Positions 1 to 11,098 of a DNA stretch of 32,218 nt are shown piece after piece. How positions within the stretch are numbered: the stretch's first letter is position 1; each line of letters starts with the position of its first letter. Both the position numbers and the translations under genes were made by a program. The notes below the pieces were generated by a model. It did no database searches. It saw only the letters and a list, made by a program, of their open reading frames with translations, and had not been told where the DNA came from. Source of the stretch: Mycolicibacterium sp. (GTDB taxonomy: Bacteria > Actinomycetota > Actinomycetes > Mycobacteriales > Mycobacteriaceae); the NCBI GenBank assembly GCA_030666145.1, contig DAOUYK010000007.1, positions 1 to 32,218 of the forward strand, given 5' to 3'.

Positions 1-509
1 CCGGTGGCCAATGCCCGCTGAATCGTCACCGCTCTTGCCGAGTCACTGCACGCGACGACGGTTGCGGCGGGCTGCTCGGCCGCGATCTCGCTAGCCAGGT
101 TCGGTCCGGTAAGCACCGCAACCTGCGACGGATCGACACCGGTGACCTGCACAATGACTTGGCTCATCCGCATCAGCGTGTCCAGCTCAATGCCCTTGGC
201 CAGGCTCACCAGGCTTGCGCCGGCCTCGATTGAGTCCTTCCACTGAGTGAGATTGGCGCGCAGGGTCTGCGACGGCACTGTCAGCAGCACCGTGCAAGCG
301 CCGTCCAGGGCAGCGGTGTAGTCGCTGGTAGCGCGGATGGAATCGGGAAGCGGCACGTCGAGATACGCCGCGTTTCGATGGGTGCGGTTGATCTCGTCGG
401 CCAATTCGGGCCGGCGAGCCCACAGCCGGACGCTGTTGCCGGCATCTGCCAGCACTTTGGCCATCGCCGTCCCCCACGCCCCGGCACCCATCACCGCCGC
501 CTCAACCAC
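1..509 (-). CDS. gpsA: NAD(P)-dependent glycerol-3-phosphate dehydrogenase, N-terminal part (runs off the left edge)
   Basis: Minus-strand frame absent from the ORF track because it has no stop in the window: [50 protein letters not shown]...[65 protein letters not shown] Rossmann motif and [15 protein letters not shown] motifs of GpsA. GTG start at 507-509 is tentative. Confidence 0.9.
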   Translation of the reverse strand, partial: MVEAAVMGAGAWGTAMAKVLADAGNSVRLWARRPELADEINRTHRNAAYLDVPLPDSIRATSDYTAALDGACTVLLTVPSQTLRANLTQWKDSIEAGASLVSLAKGIELDTLMRMSQVIVQVTGVDPSQVAVLTGPNLASEIAAEQPAATVVACSDSARAVTIQRALAT

Positions 510-522
510 GGCTTCAGCGTAG

Positions 523-1269
<747 letters not shown>

Positions 1270-1347
1270 TGTAGGAAAATGTGACAGGCCGATCCGTTGA
1301 CGCGACTCGGTGGCAGGAGCACCCACCGATAGGGAATCATCACAGAG

Positions 1348-3534
1348 ATGACCGAAGCCCCGACCCGACCCAACAGCTCGGAAACTTCGGAAACGGCGAC
1401 CGCCGCGCCGGTGCTCACAGGTCCTGACGATTCGGAACCCGAAGCGCCGCCGGCAGCGACTTCACCAACCGTCGATAACCCATTGCCTGATGACCGATAC
1501 CTCAATCGCGAGCTGAGCTGGCTCGACTTCAACGCCCGCGTGCTCGCGCTTTCGGCTGATCCGTCGCTGCCTCTGCTGGAACGCGCGAAATTCCTGGCGA
1601 TATTCGCCTCCAACCTCGACGAGTTCTACATGGTGCGCGTCGCTGGCCTCAAGCGGCGCGACGAGATGGGGTTATCGGTCCGGTCTGCTGACGGGCTATC
1701 GCCACGCGAGCAACTACGCCGGATCAGCGAACGTACCCAGCAGATCGCCAGCCGCCATGCGCACGTGTTCCTCGACTCGGTTAGGCCCGCGCTGGCCGAC
1801 CAGGGCGTCAGCATAGTGACGTGGGCCGAACTCGACGAGGCTGAACGGCAGCGGTTGTCGACGTATTTCCATGAGCAGGTATTCCCGGTTCTGACACCGT
1901 TGGCTGTCGACCCGGCACACCCGTTCCCGTTTGTCAGCGGGCTGGCCCTGAATCTGGCCATCACCGTCAAGCACCCCGACGACGGCGGCCAGCATTTCGC
2001 CCGAATCAAGGTGCCCGACAACGTCGACCGGTTCGTCGAGCTGTTCAGCCGCGAGGACTCGCCGAATCTTGTGCGCTTCCTTCCGATGGAGGAGTTGATC
2101 GCCGCGTTCCTGCCGGTGCTGTTCCCCGGTCTGGAGGTAGTCGAGCACCACGCGTTCCGGATCACCCGTAATGCTGACTTCGAGGTCGAGGAGGACCGCG
2201 ACGAGGACCTGCTGCAGGCACTCGAACGCGAATTGGCCCGTCGGCGCTTCGGTTCCCCGGTCAGGTTGGAGGTCTCCGGCGACATGACCGAAGGGATGCT
2301 CGAGCTGCTGTTGCGCGAGCTGGACGTCGCGCCGGGCGACGTCGTCGAAGTCCCTGGGTTGTTGGACCTCTCGGCGCTATGGCAGGTCTACGGTGTCGAT
2401 CGGCCGGCGCTGAAGGACCCACCATTCGTGCCTGCCACTCCGCCCGCATTCGGTGAACGTGAAACACCCAAGAGCATCTTCTCGACACTTCGCGACGGTG
2501 ATGTGCTGGTCCACCATCCGTACGACTCGTTCTCCACCACGGTGCAGCGCTTCATCGAGCAGGCTGCCGCTGATCCCAACGTGCTTGCAATCAAACAGAC
2601 TCTGTACCGCACCTCGGGTGACTCGCCGATCGTCGACGCGCTCATCGATGCTGCCGAAGCCGGCAAGCAAGTCGTTGCGCTCGTGGAAATCAAGGCCAGA
2701 TTCGACGAGCACGCCAACATCAAGTGGGCGCGCGCACTGGAACAGGCCGGCGTGCACGTGGTCTACGGACTGGTCGGGTTGAAGACACACTGCAAGACAT
2801 GTCTGGTGGTACGTCGAGAGGGTTCGATGATCCGTCGGTACTGCCATATCGGAACTGGCAACTACAACCCCAAGACAGCGCGATTGTACGAAGACATCGG
2901 CTTGCTGACGGCTGCCCCTGAAATCGGCGCCGACTTGACCGACCTCTTCAACTCGTTGACTGGATACTCCCGCAAGGAGTCCTACCGCAACCTCCTAGTC
3001 GCTCCGTATGGCGTGCGCAGGGGCATAGTCGAACGGATCGAACGAGAGATCGCTGCTACCCGCGACGGCGCCGAGGGCCGGATTCGGATGAAAGCCAACG
3101 CGTTGGTCGACGAGCAGGTCATCGATTCGCTTTACCGGGCATCGCAGGCGGGCGTGCATGTGGACGTGGTGGTGCGGGGAATCTGTGCGTTGCGCCCCGG
3201 CGCACCCGGCTTTTCGGAGAACATCAAGGTGCGCTCGATTCTGGGCCGATTCCTGGAGCATTCCCGGATTATCAGTTTCCGCGCCATCGACGAGTACTGG
3301 ATCGGCAGCGCCGACATGATGCATCGCAATCTCGACCGGCGTGTGGAGGTGATGGCACAGGTTGCTGATCCGCGACTGGCCGCACAATTGAATGCCGTGT
3401 TCGAATCGGCTACCGACCAGAAGACCCGTTGCTGGGAGCTCGGTGCCGACGGTCACTGGACGGCAGCGCCTCATGAGGGTCAAACCGTTCGCGACCACCA
3501 GATGTCGTTGATGGACGGCCATCGCCATCGGTAG
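1348..3534 (+). CDS. ppk: Polyphosphate kinase 1
   Basis: 728 aa; [80 protein letters not shown] motifs of PPK1. Confidence 0.97.
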   Translation: MTEAPTRPNSSETSETATAAPVLTGPDDSEPEAPPAATSPTVDNPLPDDRYLNRELSWLDFNARVLALSADPSLPLLERAKFLAIFASNLDEFYMVRVAGLKRRDEMGLSVRSADGLSPREQLRRISERTQQIASRHAHVFLDSVRPALADQGVSIVTWAELDEAERQRLSTYFHEQVFPVLTPLAVDPAHPFPFVSGLALNLAITVKHPDDGGQHFARIKVPDNVDRFVELFSREDSPNLVRFLPMEELIAAFLPVLFPGLEVVEHHAFRITRNADFEVEEDRDEDLLQALERELARRRFGSPVRLEVSGDMTEGMLELLLRELDVAPGDVVEVPGLLDLSALWQVYGVDRPALKDPPFVPATPPAFGERETPKSIFSTLRDGDVLVHHPYDSFSTTVQRFIEQAAADPNVLAIKQTLYRTSGDSPIVDALIDAAEAGKQVVALVEIKARFDEHANIKWARALEQAGVHVVYGLVGLKTHCKTCLVVRREGSMIRRYCHIGTGNYNPKTARLYEDIGLLTAAPEIGADLTDLFNSLTGYSRKESYRNLLVAPYGVRRGIVERIEREIAATRDGAEGRIRMKANALVDEQVIDSLYRASQAGVHVDVVVRGICALRPGAPGFSENIKVRSILGRFLEHSRIISFRAIDEYWIGSADMMHRNLDRRVEVMAQVADPRLAAQLNAVFESATDQKTRCWELGADGHWTAAPHEGQTVRDHQMSLMDGHRHR

Positions 3535-3575
3535 ACGGGGCGCCTCCCTGGCCGCGATGATCGGTAGGAGTTGAG

Positions 3576-4505
3576 GTGCCGACACAGAACCCACCGGATC
3601 GGGCCCCGGTTAAGCAGCCGACGCCGGCCGCCGGTGCTGTGCTGTGGCGGCCTAGCGACCTCACGGGCACGCCGGAGATCGCCGTCATCCACCGTCCCCG
3701 CTATGACGACTGGTCATTACCCAAGGGCAAAGTCGATCCCGGTGAGACCGAACCGGTAACCGCCGTCCGTGAGGTCGAGGAGGAAACCGGCTTTCATACA
3801 CATCTTGGTCGCCGCCTGACGACGGTGAGTTACCCCGTCCATCAGGGCATCAAGACGGTGCGTTACTGGGCGGCTCGTTGTGTCAGTGGGCAGTTCAGCG
3901 CCAATGACGAGGTCGATGAGCTCCAATGGCTTCCTCCGGCCCAGGCAATCAGGGCGCTCACCTATCCGCACGACCGCAAAGTGCTGCGCCGGTTCTTGAA
4001 ATCACCTGCCAACACCCAGACGGTGATGATCGTGCGTCATGCCAGGGCGGGAAGCAAAGCCAGGTACAAAAGGGACGATCGAATGCGTCCCCTCGATAGT
4101 CACGGTCGGGCGCAGGCCGAGTCGCTTGTCGGGCAGCTTCTCTCATTCGGGGCGGGCGAACTGTATGCAGCTGACAGGACTCGGTGCCGGCAGACGTTAG
4201 ATCCGCTGGCCGAGGAGCTGGACAGGGTGATCCGAAATGAGCCTGAACTCACCGAGGAAGCGTACGCAGACAACCGTAAGGCCGCCCGCCAACGCATTCT
4301 CGAGATCGCAGCGACATCGGTGAACCCGGTGATCTGCACTCAGGGAAAGGTGATTCCCGACCTCATCGCATGGTGGTGTGAGCGCGACGGTGTCCGGCCC
4401 GACAAATCGCGCAACCGCAAGGGCAGCACGTGGGTCATGTCGCTTTCCGAGGGGCGGCTCATCGCCGCTGACCACATCGGCAGCCCGCTGGCCCCGAAGA
4501 AGTGA
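3576..4505 (+). CDS. mutT1: Nudix hydrolase fused to histidine-phosphatase domain (MutT1 type)
   Basis: Nudix box [23 protein letters not shown], then phosphoglycerate-mutase-like motif [11 protein letters not shown] in the same ORF. Confidence 0.93.
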   Translation: MPTQNPPDRAPVKQPTPAAGAVLWRPSDLTGTPEIAVIHRPRYDDWSLPKGKVDPGETEPVTAVREVEEETGFHTHLGRRLTTVSYPVHQGIKTVRYWAARCVSGQFSANDEVDELQWLPPAQAIRALTYPHDRKVLRRFLKSPANTQTVMIVRHARAGSKARYKRDDRMRPLDSHGRAQAESLVGQLLSFGAGELYAADRTRCRQTLDPLAEELDRVIRNEPELTEEAYADNRKAARQRILEIAATSVNPVICTQGKVIPDLIAWWCERDGVRPDKSRNRKGSTWVMSLSEGRLIAADHIGSPLAPKK

Positions 4506-4532
4506 TACCGCAATTAAATTCAAACTTCACGC

Positions 4533-4574
4533 ATAAACACGCCGCGGATCGTTTTCGATCCGCGGCGTGTTTAT
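4533..4574. terminator. Bidirectional intrinsic terminator between convergent mutT1 and hupB
   Basis: Perfect 19-bp inverted repeat ATAAACACGCCGCGGATCG-TTTT-CGATCCGCGGCGTGTTTAT between two convergent genes. Confidence 0.85.
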
Positions 4575-4582
4575 CGCGTTGA

Positions 4583-5356
4583 TTACTTGCGACCGCGTTT
4601 GGCCGGAGCCTTCTTGGCGGCCTTCTTAACCGCAGCCTTCTTGGCTACAGACTTCTTCACCGCAGCCTTCTTGGCGGCCTTCTTAACCGCAGCCTTCTTG
4701 GCTACAGTCTTCTTCGCCGCAGTCTTCTTGGCTACAGACTTCTTCACCGCAGCCTTCTTGACGGCAGTCTTCTTGGCTACAGACTTCTTCACTGCAGCCT
4801 TCTTGGCGGCCTTCTTGACTACAGCCTTCTTCGCCGCAGTCTTCTTCGCCGCAGTCTTCTTCGCCGCAGTCTTCTTCACCGCAGCCTTCTTGGCGGCCTT
4901 CTTGACTACAGCCTTCTTCATCGCAGTCTTCTTCGCCGCAGTCTTCTTCGCCGCGGCCTTCTTCGCCGCGGCCTTCTTCGCCGCGGCCTTCTTGACTGCA
5001 CTCTTCTTGGCGGCCTTACGACCGGTAACACCGGCCGTCATGCCGCGTTTCACAGCCGGACCATCGGATGGGAGTCGCTGTGCGCCAGAGACAACAGCCT
5101 TGAACTGAGCGCCTGGGCGAAACGCTGGCACGGAGGTCGGCTTGACCTTCACCGTCTCGCCGGTGCGCGGGTTGCGCGCCACTCGAGCGGCGCGACGACG
5201 CTGTTCAAAGACGCCGAAGCCGGTGATCGTGACACTCTCCCCCCGGTGAACCGCGCGTACGATGGTGTCAACGACATTCTCAACCGCCTCAGTCGCTTGC
5301 CGGCGATCCGAGCCCAATTTCTCCGTGAGTACGTCGATGAGCTCCGCTTTATTCAT
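4583..5356 (-). CDS. hupB: HU-family DNA-binding protein with long Lys/Ala-rich C-terminal tail
   Basis: [91 protein letters not shown] followed by AAKK/AVKK repeats; start chosen by HU homology inside ORF 4583..5446. Confidence 0.97.
   Translation of the reverse strand: MNKAELIDVLTEKLGSDRRQATEAVENVVDTIVRAVHRGESVTITGFGVFEQRRRAARVARNPRTGETVKVKPTSVPAFRPGAQFKAVVSGAQRLPSDGPAVKRGMTAGVTGRKAAKKSAVKKAAAKKAAAKKAAAKKTAAKKTAMKKAVVKKAAKKAAVKKTAAKKTAAKKTAAKKAVVKKAAKKAAVKKSVAKKTAVKKAAVKKSVAKKTAAKKTVAKKAAVKKAAKKAAVKKSVAKKAAVKKAAKKAPAKRGRK
4605..5015 (-). repeat. Degenerate minisatellite-like coding repeats (KKAA/KKTA/KKSV units) in hupB
   Basis: Recurrent ttcttggcggccttcttaaccgcagcc / ttcttcgccgcagtc / ttcttggctacagac modules visible across the interval. 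Confidence 0.9.
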
Positions 5357-5558
5357 GCAAAACCTCCGAATACCAGTGGTCCTCTTTGAACCGACTAAAC
5401 CACACGGTAAACCCATTGGCTGCTGATTTCCAAGAGCCACGTGCAATTTCAGGCCAAGCTAGCCAAATATTTTCAATCCGCTTGCCGCCCTTGACGTCCT
5501 ACCGGGCGTCGCAAAAACCAGATCGGAGAGGGGCAATTTCAGCCGTTGACAAAGTTTT

Positions 5559-6155
5559 TCAGGCGGGCAAAGTACGCGGTTTCCAGTCCTGCCGGCGGCT
5601 CTCATACTCCTCGATCTGACCGAGTTTCCGCAGCGTAAGGCCTATATCGTCAAGCCCCTCAAGCAGCCGCCACGCAGTGTAGTCGTCAATGTTGAACGGC
5701 ACCACGACCGTTCCCGCGGAGACAGTCCGATCCTGAAGTTTCACAGCGATTTCCAGACCGGGCTGCTGCTCGATAAGTTTCCACAGCAGTTCCACGTCGT
5801 CCTGTGCCACTTCTGCCGCCAGCAGCCCCGCCTTACCGGAGTTGCCGCGGAAGATGTCGCCGAACCGGGAGGAGATCACCACTCGGAATCCGAAGTCCAT
5901 GAGCGCCCAGACCGCGTGTTCGCGCGAAGACCCGGTGCCGAAGTCAGGCCCGGCCACCAACACGGAGCCGTGGTCAAACGGCGCCTGATTGAGAACGAAC
6001 GATGGGTCGGTACACCATTGGGCGAACAAGCCGTCCTCGAAGCCCGTTCGGGTCACGCGCTTCAGATAGACCGCGGGAATGATCTGGTCGGTATCGACAT
6101 TGGAGCGGCGCAGCGGCACGCCGACTCCGGTGTGGGTGCAAAACGCTTCCATCAC
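5559..6155 (-). CDS. leuD: 3-isopropylmalate dehydratase small subunit
   Basis: 198 aa; [71 protein letters not shown]. Confidence 0.97.
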   Translation of the reverse strand: MMEAFCTHTGVGVPLRRSNVDTDQIIPAVYLKRVTRTGFEDGLFAQWCTDPSFVLNQAPFDHGSVLVAGPDFGTGSSREHAVWALMDFGFRVVISSRFGDIFRGNSGKAGLLAAEVAQDDVELLWKLIEQQPGLEIAVKLQDRTVSAGTVVVPFNIDDYTAWRLLEGLDDIGLTLRKLGQIEEYESRRQDWKPRTLPA

Positions 6156-6171
6156 GGTCTCCTGTTGGGTA

Positions 6172-7629
6172 TCAGTGCTTGTTTCGGGTGGTCGTCACCA
6201 CTGGCAGGTCGGCTGGGGAGGCGAGCGTGCCGCGGACCGCGGTCGCGGCAGCAACCGCTGGCGACACCAGGTGCGTGCGTCCACCTTTGCCTTGCCTGCC
6301 CTCGAAATTTCGGTTGGACGTCGAGGCGCAGCGCTGGCCGGGCGAGAGCTGGTCGGGGTTCATGCCTAGGCACATCGAACAGCCGGCCAGCCGCCACTGT
6401 GCACCCGCCGCCGTGAAAATTTCGCCCAACCCCTCGGATTCCGCCTGAGCGCGCACCCGCATCGAGCCGGGCACGATCAGCATTCGGACGTCGGCGGACA
6501 CCTTGCGGCCACGCAGAACATCGGCGACTACCCGCAGGTCCTCGATTCGGCCGTTAGTGCAGGACCCGACGAATACGGTGTCAACCGATATCTCGCGCAT
6601 CGCGGTGCCGGCACTAAGGTCCATGTAGGCCAACGCTTTTTCGGCAGTCTGGCGCTCAGCATCATCGAACATCAAATCAGGGTCGGGGACCGAATCAGCC
6701 AATCGGACACCTTGACTCGGGTTGGTCCCCCACGTCACGAACGGGCTCAGCGCCGATGCGTCAATGTAGACCTCGGTGTCGAACTCGGCACCTTCGTCAC
6801 TACGCAGCAGGCTCCAGGCGGCGACGGCTGCATCCCAGCCTGCCCCCGTAGGGGCATGGGGCCGGCCACGAAGGAACTCCAACGTCGTCTCGTCGGGCGC
6901 GATCATTCCCGCGCGGGCGCCCGCTTCGATACTCATGTTGCAGATCGTCATGCGGCCCTCCATCGAGAGTGATTCGATGGCGCTGCCGCGGTATTCGATC
7001 ACATGCCCCTGGCCTCCGCCAGTACCGATCTTGGCGATTACGGCCAGTATGAGGTCTTTGGCAGTGACCCCCGCGGGAAGAACACCGTCGACATTCACGG
7101 CCATCGTCTTGAAGGGCCTCAAAGACAGTGTCTGGGTCGCCAGCACGTGTTCGACCTCTGAGGTGCCGATACCCATCGCGAGCGCACCGAATGCCCCGTG
7201 GGTAGAGGTGTGGCTGTCACCGCATACGACGGTCATGCCTGGTTGGGTTAACCCCAGCTGCGGGCCGATGATGTGCACTATGCCCTGCTCGATATCGCCC
7301 ATCGGGTGCAACCTGATGCCGAATTCTTCGCAGTTGCGGCGAAGCGTCTCTACCTGTGTTCGCGAGATCACATCAGCGATCGGCTTGTCGATGTCTGTCG
7401 TCGGCACGTTGTGATCTTCAGTGGCGATCGTGAGGTCTGGCCGATGGACGGGCCGGCCGGCCAGCCGCAATCCTTCGAACGCCTGCGGACTGGTTACCTC
7501 GTGGACGAGGTGCAAGTCGATGTAGATCAGATCCGGCTCACGCGAAGCCCCCTCGCCGGCCCCGGCGGCAACGACGTGCTCATTCCATACCTTCTCAGCA
7601 AGTGTGCGGGGATGGTTCGCGATAGCCAT
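6172..7629 (-). CDS. leuC: 3-isopropylmalate dehydratase large subunit
   Basis: 485 aa; [101 protein letters not shown] motifs. Confidence 0.98.
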   Translation of the reverse strand: MAIANHPRTLAEKVWNEHVVAAGAGEGASREPDLIYIDLHLVHEVTSPQAFEGLRLAGRPVHRPDLTIATEDHNVPTTDIDKPIADVISRTQVETLRRNCEEFGIRLHPMGDIEQGIVHIIGPQLGLTQPGMTVVCGDSHTSTHGAFGALAMGIGTSEVEHVLATQTLSLRPFKTMAVNVDGVLPAGVTAKDLILAVIAKIGTGGGQGHVIEYRGSAIESLSMEGRMTICNMSIEAGARAGMIAPDETTLEFLRGRPHAPTGAGWDAAVAAWSLLRSDEGAEFDTEVYIDASALSPFVTWGTNPSQGVRLADSVPDPDLMFDDAERQTAEKALAYMDLSAGTAMREISVDTVFVGSCTNGRIEDLRVVADVLRGRKVSADVRMLIVPGSMRVRAQAESEGLGEIFTAAGAQWRLAGCSMCLGMNPDQLSPGQRCASTSNRNFEGRQGKGGRTHLVSPAVAAATAVRGTLASPADLPVVTTTRNKH

Positions 7630-7635
7630 TTATCA

Positions 7636-7671
7636 TCTCACATTCTGGGACGCTAGTATCTCCTTGTGAGA
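7636..7671. promoter_or_regulatory. Divergent leuC/iclR promoter region with candidate IclR-family operator
   Basis: Inverted repeat TCTCACA (7636-7642) / TGTGAGA (7665-7671) in the 36-bp divergent intergenic region; TAGTAT (7654-7659) fits a -10 box for a leaderless iclR transcript starting at GTG 7666. Confidence 0.5.
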
Positions 7672-8367
7672 CAGGATAGCGGTATCGGCGTACTGGACAA
7701 AGCCGTGGGAGTGCTGCACGCTGTGGCCCAGTCCCCGTGCCGCCTGGCGGATCTGTGCGAACGCACCGGCCTGCCGCGGGCCACCGCCCACCGGCTGGCC
7801 GTCGGGCTGGAGGTCCATCGGCTACTGGCCCGTGACAGCGACGGGCAATGGCGCCTCGGCCCTGCCGTCACCGAAATCGCCGGACGCATCCAAGATCCAC
7901 TACTTTCTTCCGGTGCCGCGGTGCTGCCGCGATTGCGGGAGCTCACCGGGGAGAGCGTCCAGCTGTACCGGCGCGAGGGCACCGCACGAATTTGCATCGC
8001 TGCCCTGGAACCGCCTGCCGGACTTCGCGATACGGTTCCCGTCGGAGCACGGCTACCGATGCACGCCGGGTCCGGGGCAAAAGTGCTGCTTGCCTACGCT
8101 GACACGGCAACCCAGCAGGCGGTGTTGCCGTCCGCGACGTTTACCGAAAGAACGCTGGCCGAAACACGTAAACGGGGTTGGGCGCAGAGCGCGGCCGAAC
8201 GTGAACCGGGCGTCGCCAGCGTGTCTGCACCGGTACGCGACGAGCGCGGCGCGGTAGTTGCGGCCGTGTCGGTCTCGGGCCCCATCGACCGGATGGGTCG
8301 GCGCCCAGGTGCGCGGTGGGCCGCAGATCTCGTAGCCGCCGCCGAGGCGCTGACCCGCCGGCTCTGA
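7666..8367 (+). CDS. IclR-family transcriptional regulator (NdgR/LtbR-like by context)
   Basis: GIGVLDKAVGVLHAVAQSPCRLADLCERTGLPRATAHRLAVGLEVHRLL winged-helix plus IclR effector domain; divergent from leuCD. Confidence 0.92.
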   Translation: MRQDSGIGVLDKAVGVLHAVAQSPCRLADLCERTGLPRATAHRLAVGLEVHRLLARDSDGQWRLGPAVTEIAGRIQDPLLSSGAAVLPRLRELTGESVQLYRREGTARICIAALEPPAGLRDTVPVGARLPMHAGSGAKVLLAYADTATQQAVLPSATFTERTLAETRKRGWAQSAAEREPGVASVSAPVRDERGAVVAAVSVSGPIDRMGRRPGARWAADLVAAAEALTRRL

Positions 8368-8417
8368 GGGCTGGGTGAGCCGGGTTGGATGCCAGATTTG
8401 ATCTTGCGACCGGGTGG

Positions 8418-8490
8418 TACCCCCGATGGGATTCGAACCCACGCTACCGCCGTGAGAGGGCGGCGTCCTAGGCCGCTAGACGACGGGGGC
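8418..8490 (-). tRNA. tRNA-Glu (anticodon CTC)
   Basis: Reverse complement GCCCCCGTCGTCTAGCGGCCTAGGACGCCGCCCTCTCACGGCGGTAGCGTGGGTTCGAATCCCATCGGGGGTA folds as a cloverleaf; anticodon loop CCCTCTCAC; GGTTCGAATCC T-arm. Confidence 0.93.
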
Positions 8491-8554
8491 CAGAACTATT
8501 TCCGGGTGGCCAGCATAACTCAGGCAAGAATGCTGACCTAATCACCGGCGTTGG

Positions 8555-8626
8555 CTGGGGTACCAGGACTCGAACCTAGAATGGCGGTACCAGAAACCGC
8601 TGTGTTGCCAATTACACCATACCCCA
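8555..8626 (-). tRNA. tRNA-Gln (anticodon CTG)
   Basis: Reverse complement TGGGGTATGGTGTAATTGGCAACACAGCGGTTTCTGGTACCGCCATTCTAGGTTCGAGTCCTGGTACCCCAG; anticodon loop TTCTGGT. Confidence 0.93.
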
Positions 8627-8744
8627 TTGGCCGCTGTAACCGCTGTTCACAAGCCATTTATCGACCCGACGGAGCGCGGCTGGGCCGCACCGTTGCTTCT
8701 GATGGGCCGACGTGCACAGTATCAAAGTTTTGACGCTGTTTCTC

Positions 8745-10226
8745 TCACGCCTCCGTGGCTGTGGCCGCCGCACGCTCGCGGCCGACCCGAAGCCGGTCCA
8801 GGCTTCGGTCGCGACCGAGCAGTTCCAATGACTCGAAAAGCGGCGGACTCACCGACGAGCCCGTAGCAGCTACTCGGACAGGACCGAATGCCTTGCGGGG
8901 TTTGAGCTCGAGTCCGTCCACCAGTGCGGCTTTGAGCGCCTCTTCGATCGCCCCCGTCGTCCAGTGTTCGACCCCTTCGAGCGCGGTCACTGCAGCGCTG
9001 AGCACAGGCGCGGCTTCGGGGCGCAGCTCCTTGGCCACTGCCCTCTCGTCGAGCACGAATGCCGGATCGTCGAGGAAATTAAGCAGACTCCAAGCGTCGG
9101 CGAGCACCACGATTCGGGTTTGCACCAGCCTCGCCGCCTCGGCGAACTGTTCGTCGTCCAGACCGGTGTCATATCCGCGAGCGGCGAAGAACGTCTCCAG
9201 CCGCGAGACGAAATCGTCGCCGGTGAGCCGACGAATGTGCTCGGCGTTGATTGCATCGGCCTTCTTCTGATCAAAGCGCGCTGGATTCGAATTGACGTCT
9301 ACCACATCGAAGGCGGCGACCATCTCATCGAGGGTGAATACGTCGTGATCGTCGGCGATGCCCCAACCCAGCAGCGCCAGGTAGTTCAGCAGACCCTCGG
9401 GAATGAAGCCGCGGTCACGATGCAGGAACAAGTTTGACTGCACATCACGTTTGGAGAGCTTTTTGTTGCCGTCGCCGAGAACGCTTGGCAAGTGAGCGAA
9501 TTGGGGCACCTGTTCGGCCACCCCAATTCGGATGAGGGCCTGGTACAGCGCGATCTGGCGCGGGGTCGACGGCATGATGTCCTCACCGCGCAGTACATGG
9601 GTGATCTTCATCAGTGTGTCGTCGACCGGATTAACCAAGGTGTACAACGGATCTCCGCTGCTGCGGGTCAAGGCGCAGTCCGGCACCGAGCCCGCGGGAT
9701 AGGTCGTCTCACCGCGAACCAAGTCCAGCCAGGACAGATCGGCGTCCGGCATCCGGAGGCGCAGCAACGGTTTTCGACCCTCGCTCTGAAAAACAGCTCG
9801 CTGCTGCTGAGTCAGATCGCGGTCGAAGTTGTCATAACCGAGTTTCGGGTCGCGGCCCGCGGCGAGGTGCCGGGCCTGAACCTCTTCGGCGGTTGAGTAC
9901 GCCTCGTAGGCCTCGCCCGCCGCGACAAGCTGGTCGAGCACTTCACGATAGATCGGAGACCGCTGCGACTGCCGATAGGGCTCATGCGGTCCGCCGACCT
10001 CGGGGCCTTCATCCCAATCCAACCCCAACCAGCGCAGCGCTTCAAGGATCGCGGCATAGCTATCTGCGCTATCGCGCTGGGCATCGGTGTCTTCGATGCG
10101 AAAGACGAACGTGCCACCGGTGTGCCGGGCATAGGCCCAGTTGAACAGCGCGGTACGCACCATACCGACGTGCGGTGTGCCGGTCGGAGAAGGACAGAAC
10201 CTGACGCGTACATTTCGGTTGGTCAC
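8745..10226 (-). CDS. gltX: Glutamyl-tRNA synthetase
   Basis: 493 aa; [29 protein letters not shown] class-I HIGH-like region, [45 protein letters not shown]. Confidence 0.98.
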   Translation of the reverse strand: MTNRNVRVRFCPSPTGTPHVGMVRTALFNWAYARHTGGTFVFRIEDTDAQRDSADSYAAILEALRWLGLDWDEGPEVGGPHEPYRQSQRSPIYREVLDQLVAAGEAYEAYSTAEEVQARHLAAGRDPKLGYDNFDRDLTQQQRAVFQSEGRKPLLRLRMPDADLSWLDLVRGETTYPAGSVPDCALTRSSGDPLYTLVNPVDDTLMKITHVLRGEDIMPSTPRQIALYQALIRIGVAEQVPQFAHLPSVLGDGNKKLSKRDVQSNLFLHRDRGFIPEGLLNYLALLGWGIADDHDVFTLDEMVAAFDVVDVNSNPARFDQKKADAINAEHIRRLTGDDFVSRLETFFAARGYDTGLDDEQFAEAARLVQTRIVVLADAWSLLNFLDDPAFVLDERAVAKELRPEAAPVLSAAVTALEGVEHWTTGAIEEALKAALVDGLELKPRKAFGPVRVAATGSSVSPPLFESLELLGRDRSLDRLRVGRERAAATATEA

Positions 10227-11002
10227 GGCTTTCCCTTACGCACAACTGGATTGGACAGCGTGCCAATGCCGGAGATGGTGACGCTGACGATATCTCCGTC
10301 CTCGATCGGGCCTACCCCTTCGGGTGTGCCCGTGAGGATCAAATCGCCCGGAAGCAGGGTCATCACCGCCGAGACCCACTCGATGATCGCGCCGATATCA
10401 TGAATCATCAACGCCGTGTTGGAATGCTGGCGTGTCTGACCGTTCACTTCGGTGCGGAGGTCCAGATCGCTGGGGTCCAGATCGGTGACAATCCACGGCC
10501 CTACCGGGCAGAAGGTGTCGTGCCCTTTGGCGCGCATCCATTGGCCGTCTTTACGCTGCTGATCGCGCGCCGAGACGTCGTTGGCGATGGTGTAGCCGAG
10601 GATGTTCTCAGCGGCCCGAGATGCGGGCACGTCTTTGCAGGGCCGGCCGATCACCGCGGCGAGCTCACCCTCATGGTGCACCGGCTGAGCGTCGGCTGGC
10701 AGCTGAATGGGCGTGTCGGGCCCGATGATCGCGGTATTCGGCTTGAGGAAGATCACCGGGTCCTCGGGCGCGAGCCCCCCCATTTCCGCGGCGTGTGCCG
10801 CGTAGTTCTTGCCCATACAGACCACTTTGCTGGCAAGAATGGGAGCCAACAGACGGACGTCGGCCAGCGGCCAGGTCCGGCTGGTGAACGTCGGATTGCC
10901 GAAGGGATGCTCGGCGATCTCCTTGCAGATGGCTTCGCTCGAGTCGCCTTCGATGGAGACGAAGGCGACTCCGTCGGGACTAGCGATTCGGCCGAGACGC
11001 AT
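10223..11002 (-). CDS. Fumarylacetoacetate hydrolase family protein
   Basis: [20 protein letters not shown]...[14 protein letters not shown]...[17 protein letters not shown]...[19 protein letters not shown]...[14 protein letters not shown]...[17 protein letters not shown]; start chosen at MRLG inside ORF 10223..11074; 4-bp overlap with gltX. Confidence 0.93.
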   Translation of the reverse strand: MRLGRIASPDGVAFVSIEGDSSEAICKEIAEHPFGNPTFTSRTWPLADVRLLAPILASKVVCMGKNYAAHAAEMGGLAPEDPVIFLKPNTAIIGPDTPIQLPADAQPVHHEGELAAVIGRPCKDVPASRAAENILGYTIANDVSARDQQRKDGQWMRAKGHDTFCPVGPWIVTDLDPSDLDLRTEVNGQTRQHSNTALMIHDIGAIIEWVSAVMTLLPGDLILTGTPEGVGPIEDGDIVSVTISGIGTLSNPVVRKGKP

Positions 11003-11098
11003 TGCCTCAGCGTAGTACCCGACCCATACCGACCGACCGACCGGGACAGCGTACGGGCATCTTAGACGTCTCATTATTTGGGAAGGTAATTCAGCATT

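Noticed and set aside
2995-3594. 199-aa minus-strand ORF under ppk
   Set aside because: Antisense shadow frame; no recognisable domain and ppk coding is clear.
4605-5015. Regularly repeated DNA resembling a CRISPR or satellite array
   Set aside because: Repeats are in frame and encode the KKAA tail of HupB; no constant-length unique spacers.
4587-5108. Plus-strand ORF of 173 aa rich in [10 protein letters not shown], looking like a hydrophobic membrane protein
   Set aside because: It is the antisense reading of the Lys/Ala repeat of hupB (ctt/gcc codons reversed); no independent start context or homology.
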